Of a stretch of 64,000 nucleotides of DNA, positions 19,638 through 29,437 are shown piece by piece. Both the position numbers and the translations under genes were made by a program. Each line of letters starts with the position of its first letter. Within the stretch, counting starts at the first letter, position 1. The stretch is from Herbaspirillum sp. SJZ106 (GTDB lineage: Bacteria; Pseudomonadota; Gammaproteobacteria; Burkholderiales; Burkholderiaceae_D), in the NCBI RefSeq assembly GCF_006715495.1, contig NZ_VFNI01000002.1, forward strand, positions 682,001 through 746,000, given 5' to 3'. Under the pieces are notes generated by a model. It saw only the letters and a program-made list of their open reading frames with translations, was not told the origin of the DNA and ran no database searches.

Positions 19638-19964
19638 TCAGATATTGCTGTCGATGAACGAAGTCAGCTGGCCCTTGGCCAGCGCGCCGACCTTCTGGGC
19701 AGCGGCCGCGCCGTTCTTGAACAGGATCAGCGTCGGAATGCCGCGGATGCCGAACTTGGCGGGAATGGCCTGGTTGGAATCGACATCCAGCTTGGCGATC
19801 TGCAGCTTGCCGTCATATTCCTTGGCGACTTCTTCCAGGATCGGGGCGATCGCCTTGCAGGGGCCGCACCATTCGGCCCAGAAATCGACCAGGACGGGTT
19901 TGTCGGACTTCAGCACATCGGCTTCGAAAGAGGCGTCGGAGATATGTTTGATGTTTTCGCTCAT
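19638..19964 (-). CDS. trxA: Thioredoxin 1
   Basis: This 108-residue dithiol oxidoreductase has the active site [13 protein letters not shown] at about residues 30-42, the cis-proline segment [14 protein letters not shown], and a conserved Asp in VLVDFWAEW. It is cytoplasmic, supports ribonucleotide reductase and other acceptors, and precedes rho on the minus strand. Confidence 0.97.
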   Translation of the reverse strand: MSENIKHISDASFEADVLKSDKPVLVDFWAEWCGPCKAIAPILEEVAKEYDGKLQIAKLDVDSNQAIPAKFGIRGIPTLILFKNGAAAAQKVGALAKGQLTSFIDSNI

Positions 19965-20394
19965 GGCATGTCCTCGGTATGAGGGAGTATATAAGTAGTC
20001 AAATAGCGCCGTGGATAAATACCATTTTGCCTGGCGTCAGCCATCAACGCTTCCGGAATTGCAGAGTCTACGTGGAGTCGTTGCGCGCCAATTCAAGTTG
20101 TTTTTGAAGCGCGGCAGGGGTATTCGGCGGGGTACGGAAACAATCATAACCGATTTTTTGCAAAAGTGTGGGCGGCGCCATCGGCGTTGTTGTCAGCCGC
20201 CATCAGCGGGGCTGGCCGGCCCGGCTCCCCGCCCGCAGCGCATTTGCGGGCGGATTGGCCGAAAAAGGCCTGAAACGCCTGCGCCGCTGGCATACAATGC
20301 GCAGCAGATTGAGAGCGTGTCTACGCCCTGTGATTGATAAAAACTGTCGGGCCGAGAGAAAAATACAATCGCCAGCCCCCTTTGCCGACCACGC

Positions 20395-23172
20395 ATGCCT
20401 TTAGCAACGATACCGATCCCGCCTTCCGCCGATTTCTGGCAACAGGCCGTGCGCCTGTTGCTCATGGATGGCCAGCCGCTGGGCGACGCCTTGCGGTCGC
20501 AAGCCGGGGACGCGCTCGACTTTTCCTCCTGCCAATTGCTGGTGCCGGCGTTCTCGCATGCGCAGAATTTCAAAAACGCGCTGGCGCGCGAACTGGGGCG
20601 GCCTTATCTGGCGCCGCGCATCAATACCCTGTCCGGCTGGTTGGCGATGCTGCCGCCCGACGCGCAGGCGGCGCCCCCGGAAAGCGAACGCCTCATGCAG
20701 CTCTATGCGCAACTGCGCGAGCACGGCTGGCTGAAGAAAATGTTTTCCGCGCGGCGCAACGCCGATCTGCTGCCGCTGGCGCATACGCTGCTGTCGCTCT
20801 CGGACGAATTGACGCAGGCGCTCTTGCCCGAGATTCGCGCCCATGCCGGCGCCACCGATGCCGCGGACAACCGTTGGCGGCAGGCGCTGGCGCAGTTGCT
20901 GGAACCGCTGGCGCCCTCGGCGCACGGCATGCTGTCCGACGAGGCGCAACTGGTGTGGCAGGTCTGGAAGGGACAACTCGATGCCAGCGACCGCATTGCC
21001 CAGCGCTTTTCGGCGATGCTGGCGCTGGCCGGACGCGCCAGCATGCCGCTGGTCTGGATCGGCCCGACCGCGCCTGAACCCCTGGACGCCGCCTTCCTGA
21101 ATGCCTATGCCGAACGCCAGACGGTGCGCGTGGTGACGCTGGACTGGCATCGGCACGCCATCGCGCAGCGTCACCCCTTATATATGCAAGCCTGGCCCGA
21201 ACTGGCGGACGACGCGGAGGGCGGATATCCGCCGGCCGATGCCGGCGACCCGTCGCGTCCTGTGACGCTGCCCGTGTTGCCCGCCTTGTGCCCGGCCGGC
21301 GACCTGGAAGACGCCGCAGTGCAAAGCGCGCAGATCGTGCTGCGCTGGCTGGCGCAAGGCAAGCAGGAGATCGCCGTGGTCGCGCAAGACCGCGTGACCG
21401 CGCGCCGCCTGCGCGCCTTGCTGGAACGCGCGCAAGTAGCCGTGGCCGACGAGACCGGCTGGAAGCTGTCCACCACCCGCGCCGCCGCCGCGCTGGCGGC
21501 CTGGAACGAGGTGGTGGCCGCGCGCGGCGAAACCGGCGCCTTGCTGGACTTGCTGAAATCCCCCTTCGTCTTTCCCGATGACGCGGCCAAGGCCGACCGC
21601 GTCATGCGCATCGAAGCCCGCCTGCGGCGCTACAACATCGCCGGCGAATGGCAGGCGGTGCAGGGCGCCCTGGCCGATGTCGCCGATGGCGCGGATCTGG
21701 AATGCGTGGCGACGCTGGCGCGCCAGGCGGCGCAATTCGCCGGCCGCAAGACATTGGCCGCGTGGTGCCATACCGAGCGCGCGATGATCGATGCGCTCGG
21801 CATGGCTGCCGCGCTGCGCCAGGATGTGGCCGGCGAGCAATGCCTGCTGCTGCTCGACGAGATCGCCGCCGAGCAATACGGCCTGGACGGCTCGGCGCTG
21901 CAGGACGAGTTCTCTTTCGCCGAATGGCGCGCCCTGCTCAATCTGCGGCTGGATGCGACTTCCTATATGCCGCCCATCGCCGACCGCCGCGTCGTGATGC
22001 TGCCGTTGAACGGCGCGCGCCTGCGCCGCTTCGATGCCGTACTGGTGATCGGCGCCGATGCCGCCCACCTGCCGTCGCCGCCGCAGGAGACGCTGTTCTT
22101 TTCCAATGCGGTGCGGCGCGAGCTGGGGCTGGCCACGCGCGCTTCCCGCCAGCGCCAGCAATTGCGCGACCTGGTCGAGCTGCTGTGCGTGAACGACGAA
22201 GTGGTGCTGTGCTGGCAGACGCAGCAGGATGGCGAGCCGAACCCGGTCAGTCCCTGGCTGCAGCGGCTGGCATTGAAGCTGGCGCAGGAAGGCCTGCCCG
22301 CGCTGGAAGAGATCCGGTTGCCGCCGCCGCCAAAGACCTTGCCGGCGCAAATGTCGGCCATGCCCGCGCCGGCCGCGCCGGAATTGCTACCGCCCAAATT
22401 GTCGGCCAGCGCCTATGGCAGCTTCCTGGCCTGCCCCTACCAGTTCTTCGCTTCGCGCATGCTGCGCGTGGCGGTGATGGATGAACTGTCCGACATGCCC
22501 GAGAAACGCGACTACGGCAGCTGGCTGCACGAGATCCTGACGCGCTACCACGAGACCGTGCGCGACGAACAGACCCCGGCGCCGGCGCGCGCGCCCTTGC
22601 TGGAAACCATCTCGGCCGAGGTCTTCAACCGCGCGCTGAACCAGCATCCGGCCGCGCTGGCGTATTACGCGCGCTGGCAGAAGGTGATGCCGGCCTACCT
22701 GTTGTGGGCCGGCGAGCGCGAAGCGCAGGGCTGGCATTTCGTCATGGGCGAGGAAGCCCTGTCGCACACGCTGGCCTGGGAGGACGGCGCCATCGAACTC
22801 TACGGACGGCTCGACCGCGTCGACGAGAACGGGCAGGGCGAACGCGCGCTGCTGGACTACAAGACGCGGCCGCTGGCCAGCCTGCGGCAAAAGGTCAGGG
22901 ATGAAGACGACCACCAGTTGGCCTTCTACGGCCTGCTGGCCGACAGCCGCATCGACGCCGCCCATTACGTTGCGCTGGAGCTGGGCGCGGACAAGAAGAT
23001 CGGCGATGCCGCCGCCCCGGATTTCCCGCAAAGGCAGCAGATGCTCAAGCAACAAATTGGCGTCACCATGCAAGCGGTGGCGCATGGCGCCGCGTTGCCG
23101 GCCAACGGCATCGATTCCGTCTGCCAGTACTGCGACATGCGCGGCCTGTGCCGCAAGGGAGCGTGGCTGTGA
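20395..23172 (+). CDS. addB: AddB-like subunit of the AddAB double-strand-break repair nuclease
   Basis: This 925-residue protein has an inactive UvrD-like N-terminal half with no P-loop, fitting proteobacterial AddB, and a C-terminal RecB-type nuclease. The nuclease core reads YGRLDRV...ALLDYKTR near residues 810-835, with upstream YGSWLHEIL. A four-cysteine iron-sulfur staple is visible: Cys in ACPYQFFAS (about residue 683) with C-x2-C-x5-C in the C-terminal VCQYCDMRGLC. It is translationally coupled to addA (stop/start overlap). No good ribosome site precedes the ATG. Confidence 0.88.
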   Translation: MPLATIPIPPSADFWQQAVRLLLMDGQPLGDALRSQAGDALDFSSCQLLVPAFSHAQNFKNALARELGRPYLAPRINTLSGWLAMLPPDAQAAPPESERLMQLYAQLREHGWLKKMFSARRNADLLPLAHTLLSLSDELTQALLPEIRAHAGATDAADNRWRQALAQLLEPLAPSAHGMLSDEAQLVWQVWKGQLDASDRIAQRFSAMLALAGRASMPLVWIGPTAPEPLDAAFLNAYAERQTVRVVTLDWHRHAIAQRHPLYMQAWPELADDAEGGYPPADAGDPSRPVTLPVLPALCPAGDLEDAAVQSAQIVLRWLAQGKQEIAVVAQDRVTARRLRALLERAQVAVADETGWKLSTTRAAAALAAWNEVVAARGETGALLDLLKSPFVFPDDAAKADRVMRIEARLRRYNIAGEWQAVQGALADVADGADLECVATLARQAAQFAGRKTLAAWCHTERAMIDALGMAAALRQDVAGEQCLLLLDEIAAEQYGLDGSALQDEFSFAEWRALLNLRLDATSYMPPIADRRVVMLPLNGARLRRFDAVLVIGADAAHLPSPPQETLFFSNAVRRELGLATRASRQRQQLRDLVELLCVNDEVVLCWQTQQDGEPNPVSPWLQRLALKLAQEGLPALEEIRLPPPPKTLPAQMSAMPAPAAPELLPPKLSASAYGSFLACPYQFFASRMLRVAVMDELSDMPEKRDYGSWLHEILTRYHETVRDEQTPAPARAPLLETISAEVFNRALNQHPAALAYYARWQKVMPAYLLWAGEREAQGWHFVMGEEALSHTLAWEDGAIELYGRLDRVDENGQGERALLDYKTRPLASLRQKVRDEDDHQLAFYGLLADSRIDAAHYVALELGADKKIGDAAAPDFPQRQQMLKQQIGVTMQAVAHGAALPANGIDSVCQYCDMRGLCRKGAWL

Positions 23173-26100
23173 GCAGGGACGGAAAACCGGCCGCCTATGA
23201 AGTCGACGGCGTCGCGGTCGACGCCGCCACATTCACGCGCGCGGCGTGCGATCCTCGGCATTCGGTGGTGGTCGAGGCCTGCGCCGGCAGCGGCAAGACC
23301 TGGCTGCTGGTGGCGCGCATGCTGCGCCTGTTGCTGGCCGGCGCCCAGGCGTCCGAACTGCTGGCCATCACCTTCACGCGCAAGGCCGCGCAGGAAATGC
23401 GCGAACGCCTGATGGAGCTGTTGCACCAACTGGCGCTGGCCGATGACGATGAGGCCGCCGGCCTGCTGCGCGAACGCGGCGTGGCCGAGGCCGATCTTGC
23501 GCGCTTGTTGCCGGTGGCGCGCGGCCTTTACGAACGGATCCTGTCGAGCGAGCAAAGCCTGTCCATCGACACCTTCCATAGCTGGTTCGCGCGCCTGCTG
23601 CAGATCGCGCCGCTGGCGGCCGGGGTGCCGCATGGCTACACGTTGACCGAGAAGAACGGCGAGCTGCTGGACGAGGCTTATCGCCGCTTCATGCAAAGCC
23701 TGCGCTCGCCCAAGGGCGCAGCGGTCAAGGCCGCCTTGCTGGAACTGTACGAACTGGCCGGCGACTTCAACGCCCGCAATCTGCTCGACGCCTTCCTCGA
23801 CAAGCGCGCCGAATGGTGGGCCTCGACCCAGCAGGACGATGGGGAAGGCGAGGGCGAACCGACGCCGCTGGCCTGGCTGGAACAACTATGCGGCAGCGAC
23901 GCCCGCCTCGATGCGCGCCTGAGCTTGTGGGACGACAGCGGCCTGCGCGAACGCATCGGCCAACTGGCGCTCCTGCTCGGGCAGGGATCGGCCGCCAACA
24001 AGGCGCGTGCGACGGCGATCGAAACGGCGCTGACCGAAGGCGCATCGCTGGACAATTTCGACGCCTTGTTCAGCCAGTTCTACGACGACAAGGACAAGCC
24101 CCGCAAGAACGGCAAGGTGAAAGCCTTCCTCGCGGCGCTGGCCAGGCATTACAACGCCGATGAAGAGGCCGCGCTGGAAGCCTTCGAACAGGATTTCAAC
24201 GTCGCCGGCGAGGCGCTGGCGGCGCTGCAGCAACGCAGCAAGGAAAAGACCGTGCTGCAATTGAACCGGGCATTGTTCGGCGCCGGGCGCGCCTATCTCG
24301 ATTTCTACCAGGAAGTGAAATCCGAGCAGCGCGTATTCGACTTCGCCGACCTCGAATGGCAGGCCTACCGGCTGCTCAACGACGAGGCCAGCGCCGCCTA
24401 CCTGCAGACGCGTCTGGATGCGCGCTACAAGCACATCCTGCTCGACGAGTTCCAGGACACCAACCCGCTGCAATGGAGCATCGTGCGCTCCTGGCTGCGC
24501 GCCTATGGCGGCGATGTCGAGCAACCCAGCGTGTTCGTGGTGGGCGACCCCAAACAATCGATCTACCGCTTCCGCCGCGCCGAGCCGCGCGTGTTCGTGG
24601 CCGCGCGCGAGCTGCTGCGCGAGCAGGGCGCGGCCATCCTGCGCGCCAACCAGACGCGGCGCAACGCCAGCGCGGTGGTGGCGTTGCTGAACCAGTCTTT
24701 CATGCGCGGCGGCAATCCGCTGTTCGCGCAGCAGACCACCTTGGGCATCGATGGCGGCGAAGTATGGCGTTTGCCGCTGGCGAAACCGGTTGAAGCGGAA
24801 GCAGAACAAGCGGAGCAAGAGGGCGCCATCGCCTGGCGCAACCCGCTGACCACGCCGCGCGAAGAGGAAGAGGACGCGCGTCGCCGCCTGGAAGGCGAAG
24901 CGCTGGCGCAGGCGCTGCTCAAGGCTTACCGCGAAGTGCCGGTGGTCGAAGGCAAGTCGGAGCGGGCCATGCGCTGGGGCGACATCATGCTGCTGGTGCG
25001 CAAGCGCACCCACCTCGCCGCATATGAAAGCGCGCTGCGCGCGGCCGGCATCCCGTTCATCTCCGACCGGCGCGGCGGGCTGCTGGAGTCGCTGGAGATA
25101 GCCGACCTGATCGCCTTGCTGACGTTCCTGATTACGCCCAACGACACGCGCGCGCTGGCGCATGTGTTGAAAAGCCCGATTGTCGGCGCGACCGACCGCG
25201 ACCTGATCCAGATCGCGATTCGTGGAAAATCGGGCGGCGACGCCGACAGCGGCCACTGGTGGCAGCGCATGCAAGCCATGCAGCGCGACGGCAGCGCCTC
25301 GGCCGAGATCGTGCGCGCGGTCAACCTGCTGGAGCGCTGGCTGCAAGCCGCGCCCCATCTGCCGGTGCATGACCTGCTGGACCGGATCCTGCACCAGGGC
25401 CAACTGGTGGCGCGCTATGCGCAGAACGCCTCGCCGCTCACACGCAGCCAGACCTTGGGCAACATCGCGGCCTTCGTCGAGTTGTCGCTGAACATGGATG
25501 CCGGGCGTTATCCCAGCCTGCCCAAATTCATCGACGCCTTGCGCGCGCTGCAACGCAGTGCTGGCGGCGATGCGCCCGATGAGGCCAGCGTCGATGCCGC
25601 CGCCGATGCGGTGCGCATTCTCACCGTGCACAGCGCCAAGGGTCTGGAAGCGCCGGTGGTGGCGCTGCTGGACGCCAACCACAGCGACTCGGTGGATGAC
25701 AACGTCGGCATCCTGTGCGACTGGCCGCAAGACCGGGACGCGCCCACCCATTTTTCCGCCTTCGGCCGCCGCAGCGAGCGCGGCCGCGCGCGCGCGCACC
25801 TGTTCGCCGCCGAGGAATCGTTCCGCCTGCAGGAAGACTGGAACCTGCTGTATGTCGCCGTCACGCGCGCCAAGCAATTGCTGCTGGTGTCCGGCGTGGC
25901 CGGCACCCGCGGCGCGAGCGAAGGCGGCTTGCAGGAAGGCAGTTGGTACCAGCGCCTGTTTGCCGCCGAGGCGCCGGTGCGCGATATCGCCATTGAGGCG
26001 GTGGCCGGCGCTGCGGCGGCCGATGTGGCGCCGGATGTCGAGATCGCCTTGTTCGATCCGCATCCGATGCCGCCCTCGCTGTTCGGCATGCCGGCCGATG

Positions 26101-26597
26101 ACGATGGGGATGCGCCGCCGGCTGTCGCCGAAGACGGTACATTGGCAAGCAGTGCCGCCATCGACGAAGGCGTGGCGCTGCATGCCTTGCTGGAGCGCCT
26201 GACGTATGCGGCGCACTGGCCGCCGCAGGTGCCGCCGGCGCCCGTGCTGGCGCGCTGGCTGGGCATTTCGGCGGAGATGGCGCAGGTAGTGCATGCGCAG
26301 GCGCGGCATGTGTTCGCGCAGCCGGAGCTGGAGCGTTTCTTCAATCCGGCGCTGCACTGCGCGGCGCGCAACGAGATGGAAATCGTCACGCCAGGAGGCG
26401 TGCTGCGCTGCGACCGCGTGGTCATGTTCGACGACGAAGTCTGGGTGCTGGATTACAAACGGCGCCTGCTGGACAGCGAACGCGCCGATTATGCGGCGCA
26501 GCTGGCGCGCTATCGCAGCGCGCTGATGTCGGTGTTTTCTGACAAACGAATCAGGTCAGCACTGATTACCGCCGACGGACGGTTTTGGGAACAATGA
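23169..26597 (+). CDS. addA: AddA-like helicase-nuclease subunit
   Basis: 1,142 residues, SF1 helicase plus nuclease. ACAGSGKTWLL (Walker A) is near residue 40, followed by LLDEFQDTNPLQW (motif II), VVGDPKQSIYRFRRAEP (III), ILTVHSAKGLEAPVV (V) and LLYVAVTRAKQLLLV (VI). The C-terminal nuclease domain has RCDRVVMF and VLDYKRR. I choose GTG 23169 because aagggag lies 7 bases upstream and it overlaps the addB stop as GTGA; an ATG at 23148 is in frame but lacks a ribosome site. With AddB it processes broken ends for RecA. Confidence 0.9.
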   Translation: MSRDGKPAAYEVDGVAVDAATFTRAACDPRHSVVVEACAGSGKTWLLVARMLRLLLAGAQASELLAITFTRKAAQEMRERLMELLHQLALADDDEAAGLLRERGVAEADLARLLPVARGLYERILSSEQSLSIDTFHSWFARLLQIAPLAAGVPHGYTLTEKNGELLDEAYRRFMQSLRSPKGAAVKAALLELYELAGDFNARNLLDAFLDKRAEWWASTQQDDGEGEGEPTPLAWLEQLCGSDARLDARLSLWDDSGLRERIGQLALLLGQGSAANKARATAIETALTEGASLDNFDALFSQFYDDKDKPRKNGKVKAFLAALARHYNADEEAALEAFEQDFNVAGEALAALQQRSKEKTVLQLNRALFGAGRAYLDFYQEVKSEQRVFDFADLEWQAYRLLNDEASAAYLQTRLDARYKHILLDEFQDTNPLQWSIVRSWLRAYGGDVEQPSVFVVGDPKQSIYRFRRAEPRVFVAARELLREQGAAILRANQTRRNASAVVALLNQSFMRGGNPLFAQQTTLGIDGGEVWRLPLAKPVEAEAEQAEQEGAIAWRNPLTTPREEEEDARRRLEGEALAQALLKAYREVPVVEGKSERAMRWGDIMLLVRKRTHLAAYESALRAAGIPFISDRRGGLLESLEIADLIALLTFLITPNDTRALAHVLKSPIVGATDRDLIQIAIRGKSGGDADSGHWWQRMQAMQRDGSASAEIVRAVNLLERWLQAAPHLPVHDLLDRILHQGQLVARYAQNASPLTRSQTLGNIAAFVELSLNMDAGRYPSLPKFIDALRALQRSAGGDAPDEASVDAAADAVRILTVHSAKGLEAPVVALLDANHSDSVDDNVGILCDWPQDRDAPTHFSAFGRRSERGRARAHLFAAEESFRLQEDWNLLYVAVTRAKQLLLVSGVAGTRGASEGGLQEGSWYQRLFAAEAPVRDIAIEAVAGAAAADVAPDVEIALFDPHPMPPSLFGMPADDDGDAPPAVAEDGTLASSAAIDEGVALHALLERLTYAAHWPPQVPPAPVLARWLGISAEMAQVVHAQARHVFAQPELERFFNPALHCAARNEMEIVTPGGVLRCDRVVMFDDEVWVLDYKRRLLDSERADYAAQLARYRSALMSVFSDKRIRSALITADGRFWEQ

Positions 26598-26866
26598 GGC
26601 TCCCCTAAATGATTGTCTCTGGAGTCAATGTGCTGCGGATAAATTCCGGACGACGAAAATCAAACGAAGAAAATCAATTATTCCGTTGTAATATAAAAAA
26701 GACCATCGCGACGAGCGGCACCATCGGTCGGCCCAGATAATCGGCATCGCCATCATCGGGCAAGCATCCATCGACATGTCGGACAGCTTGCCGGCGCTCG
26801 CGCGATCTGCATGATGCATGCGTGCATCGGCGGTTTCAATAATCCGAATCATTTTCAGGAGGAGAT

Positions 26867-28075
26867 ATGGAGTGGGCTCTTCCGTCTTTCACCCTCGCAC
26901 AGACGCTGCAATGGAATGCCTTGCTGGTATTCGGCGGCCTGCTGCTGTTTGGGCTGATCGCGGGCTACGTAGTGTCGAAGTCGCCTTGGGTGCCGCGCAT
27001 CACCGGTTATCTGCTGGTCGGCTTCGTGCTCGGCGCCGGCGGCCTCAACCTGCTCTCGGGCGAGGTGCTCAAGGTCACCAATGTGTTCGCCGATATCGCC
27101 GTGGCGCTGGTGGTCTACCAGCTCGGGCGGTATGTCGACATCGGCTGGCTGCGCCGCGAGAAGTGGCTGCTGATCACCGTCGGGACCTCCGCGGTGCTGT
27201 GCTTCGTCTTCGTCAGCGTCGCGCTGACCTGGTTCGGCTCCGATCCGGTGATGGCGCTGTTGGGCGGGGTGATGGCGATTGCTACCGCGCCGGCTGTGGT
27301 GCTGGTGGTGCTGCGCGACCTCAAGGCCGAAGGCCAGGTCACGCGCCGCCTGGCGGCGATGACCGCGTTGAACAATTTCGTGGCGGTGCTGGCCGCTTAC
27401 GCTCTGTTGCCGGTGATTGCGCATGAGGCCGGCACGCCAGTCTCTACGCTGATCCAGCACACGCTGTATTCGCTGTTCGGTTCGGCGCTGCTGGCCTATC
27501 TGACTTACTGGCTGATGATGCCGCTGGCGCGCCTGCTGGGGCGCGAAGGCAGTTCGCAGTTCGTGCTGGTGATCTCGGTGATCGCGCTGGCCATTGGCGT
27601 GGCGCATGCGCTGCACCTGCCGGTGATGCTGACCATGCTGATCTTCGCCATCCTGTCGAAAAACCTGGATCGCCAGTTCGACCTGATGGAACTTGAGTTC
27701 GGCGTTGCCAACGAACTGTTCGTGGTGATGCTGTTCGTCACCGTGGGCGCATCGATGCGCCTGTCGGACCTGACCGTGGTCGGTTTTTCCGTGTTGATCC
27801 TGATTGCCGCGCGTTTCCTGGCGATGGGGTGCGGCATCTTCCTGTTCGCGCGTTTTGCGCGCATGAACTGGCGCCAGGCCGGACTGCTGACTTTAGGGAC
27901 CTTGCCCATGACGGAAGTCGGGGTGGGGCTGATGCAAACCGTGTCGTCACTGTACCCGCACACGACCGCCAATGCGCTGCCGCTGCTGGCGGGTTCATTG
28001 ATCGCGCTGGAGTTCCTGGGGCCGGTCGCGACGCAGTTTGCGCTGATCAAATCTGGTGAAAGTGGACGCGAATGA
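26867..28075 (+). CDS. CPA2-type monovalent cation:proton antiporter
   Basis: This 402-residue integral membrane protein has about 12 helices and the KefB/RosB-like pattern: PRITGYLLVGFVLGAGGLN near residue 42, LVVYQLGRYVDIGWLRREKW, the APAVVLVVLRDLKAEG and MTALNNFVAVLAAY segments around residues 145-180, and LPMTEVGVGLMQTV near the end. No cytosolic TrkA-N regulatory domain follows. A good ribosome site (aggagg) precedes the ATG. Its stop overlaps the start of the next gene. K+/H+ or Na+/H+ preference is unknown. Confidence 0.85.
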   Translation: MEWALPSFTLAQTLQWNALLVFGGLLLFGLIAGYVVSKSPWVPRITGYLLVGFVLGAGGLNLLSGEVLKVTNVFADIAVALVVYQLGRYVDIGWLRREKWLLITVGTSAVLCFVFVSVALTWFGSDPVMALLGGVMAIATAPAVVLVVLRDLKAEGQVTRRLAAMTALNNFVAVLAAYALLPVIAHEAGTPVSTLIQHTLYSLFGSALLAYLTYWLMMPLARLLGREGSSQFVLVISVIALAIGVAHALHLPVMLTMLIFAILSKNLDRQFDLMELEFGVANELFVVMLFVTVGASMRLSDLTVVGFSVLILIAARFLAMGCGIFLFARFARMNWRQAGLLTLGTLPMTEVGVGLMQTVSSLYPHTTANALPLLAGSLIALEFLGPVATQFALIKSGESGRE

Positions 28076-29307
28076 ATACCGAGACACTGACCCGAAACGA
28101 GCCCGGCCTGGATGCCGGCGCCCAAGCAGGACATGCCGGGCGCCCGCAAGGCAGCGCCGGCATTTTGCCGTTCAGTTCGTCGACGCCATTCACGATGGGC
28201 ATCGAGCTGGAGCTGCAACTGGTCAACCGCCGCAACTACAACCTGGCCAGCGATGCGGTCGACTTGCTGAACTGGATCGCCCCACGCGAACTGCAAAAGC
28301 AGATCAAGCTGGAAATGACGCAAGGGATGATCGAGCTCAATTCGGACATCCACACCCGCGTCGATGAGCTGATCGAGGAGCTGAAAGGCTTGCGCGCCGC
28401 GCTCAACAATGGCGCGCGCTATCTCAACATCGACGTCTCCGGCGGTGGCGCGCACCCGTTCCAGCATTGGAACGAGCAGCGCATCACGCCCAGCGAGCGC
28501 TTCCATCACCTGCACGAGAAGTACGGCTACCTGGCCAAGACCTTCACCGTGTTCGGCCAGCATATCCACATCGGTGTGCCTGACGGCGATGACGCGCTTT
28601 ACCTGACGCATGCTTTCTCGCGCTTTGTGCCGCACTTCATCGCGCTGTCGGCCGCCTCGCCGTTCTACCAGGGCGCCGATACACGGTTCGATTCCTCGCG
28701 CAGCAACGTGGTGCGCGCCTTCCCGCTGTCGGGGACGGCGCCGGTGCATACCAAGTGGGCCGAGTTCGAAACCTATTACGACGAGCTCATGCAGATGGGC
28801 ATCATCGCCAGCATGAAGGATTTCTACTGGGACATCCGTCCCAAGCCCGAATACGGCACCGTCGAAATCCGGGTCTGCGATACGCCATTGACCATCGAGC
28901 ACGCCGCCCACCTGGGCGCGTATGCGCAACTGTTGGCGCGCTGGGTGCTGACCGAGCGGCCGTTCACGATCACCGACGACTTCTACCTGCTGTACCAGTA
29001 CAACCGTTTCGAAGCCAGCCGCTTCGGCCTGAACGGCATGCTGGCGCTGCATAGCGCCACGCCGTCGGCGTCGCGCAAGCTACCCATCTTCGAACACCTG
29101 CTGCAGCAATTGCAGTTGCTCGAACCCTATGTGCAGAACGAGGCCGAGCATCAGACGCTGCAGCGCCTGCGCCGCATGGCGCATGACCGCCTGTCCGACG
29201 CCGGCTGGCTGCGCCAGATGTTCACACAGCGCGGTTCGCTCAACGACATGATGCGCTTGTCGTCCGAACTGTGGATGGGCGAGTCGCCGCCGCCTTACTT
29301 CCAGTAA
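28072..29307 (+). CDS. YbdK-type carboxylate-amine ligase (GCS2 family)
   Basis: This 411-residue ATP-dependent ligase is related to plant-type glutamate-cysteine ligase. FTMGIELELQLV at about residues 41-52 carries the metal-binding glutamates. EMTQGMIELNSDIHT follows, then FGQHIHIGVPDGDDAL near residue 163 and YGTVEIRVCDTPLT near residue 262. YbdK homologues have weak glutamate-cysteine ligase activity, so the true substrate is open. It starts within the antiporter stop (ATGA), suggesting the two functions are linked, possibly through stress or thiol-controlled ion flux. Confidence 0.88.
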   Translation: MNTETLTRNEPGLDAGAQAGHAGRPQGSAGILPFSSSTPFTMGIELELQLVNRRNYNLASDAVDLLNWIAPRELQKQIKLEMTQGMIELNSDIHTRVDELIEELKGLRAALNNGARYLNIDVSGGGAHPFQHWNEQRITPSERFHHLHEKYGYLAKTFTVFGQHIHIGVPDGDDALYLTHAFSRFVPHFIALSAASPFYQGADTRFDSSRSNVVRAFPLSGTAPVHTKWAEFETYYDELMQMGIIASMKDFYWDIRPKPEYGTVEIRVCDTPLTIEHAAHLGAYAQLLARWVLTERPFTITDDFYLLYQYNRFEASRFGLNGMLALHSATPSASRKLPIFEHLLQQLQLLEPYVQNEAEHQTLQRLRRMAHDRLSDAGWLRQMFTQRGSLNDMMRLSSELWMGESPPPYFQ

Positions 29308-29437
29308 ACCGGTCTGCGGCAACTGCGGGGGCGGGTATCGAAAGATGCCGGCCCCTTGTCTTTGTATGTCCGGATCGCGGACAATCACGGTTTTGAACCA
29401 AGCTCGGGCAGCATCCGAGATGTGTGCCGGAGATGAG

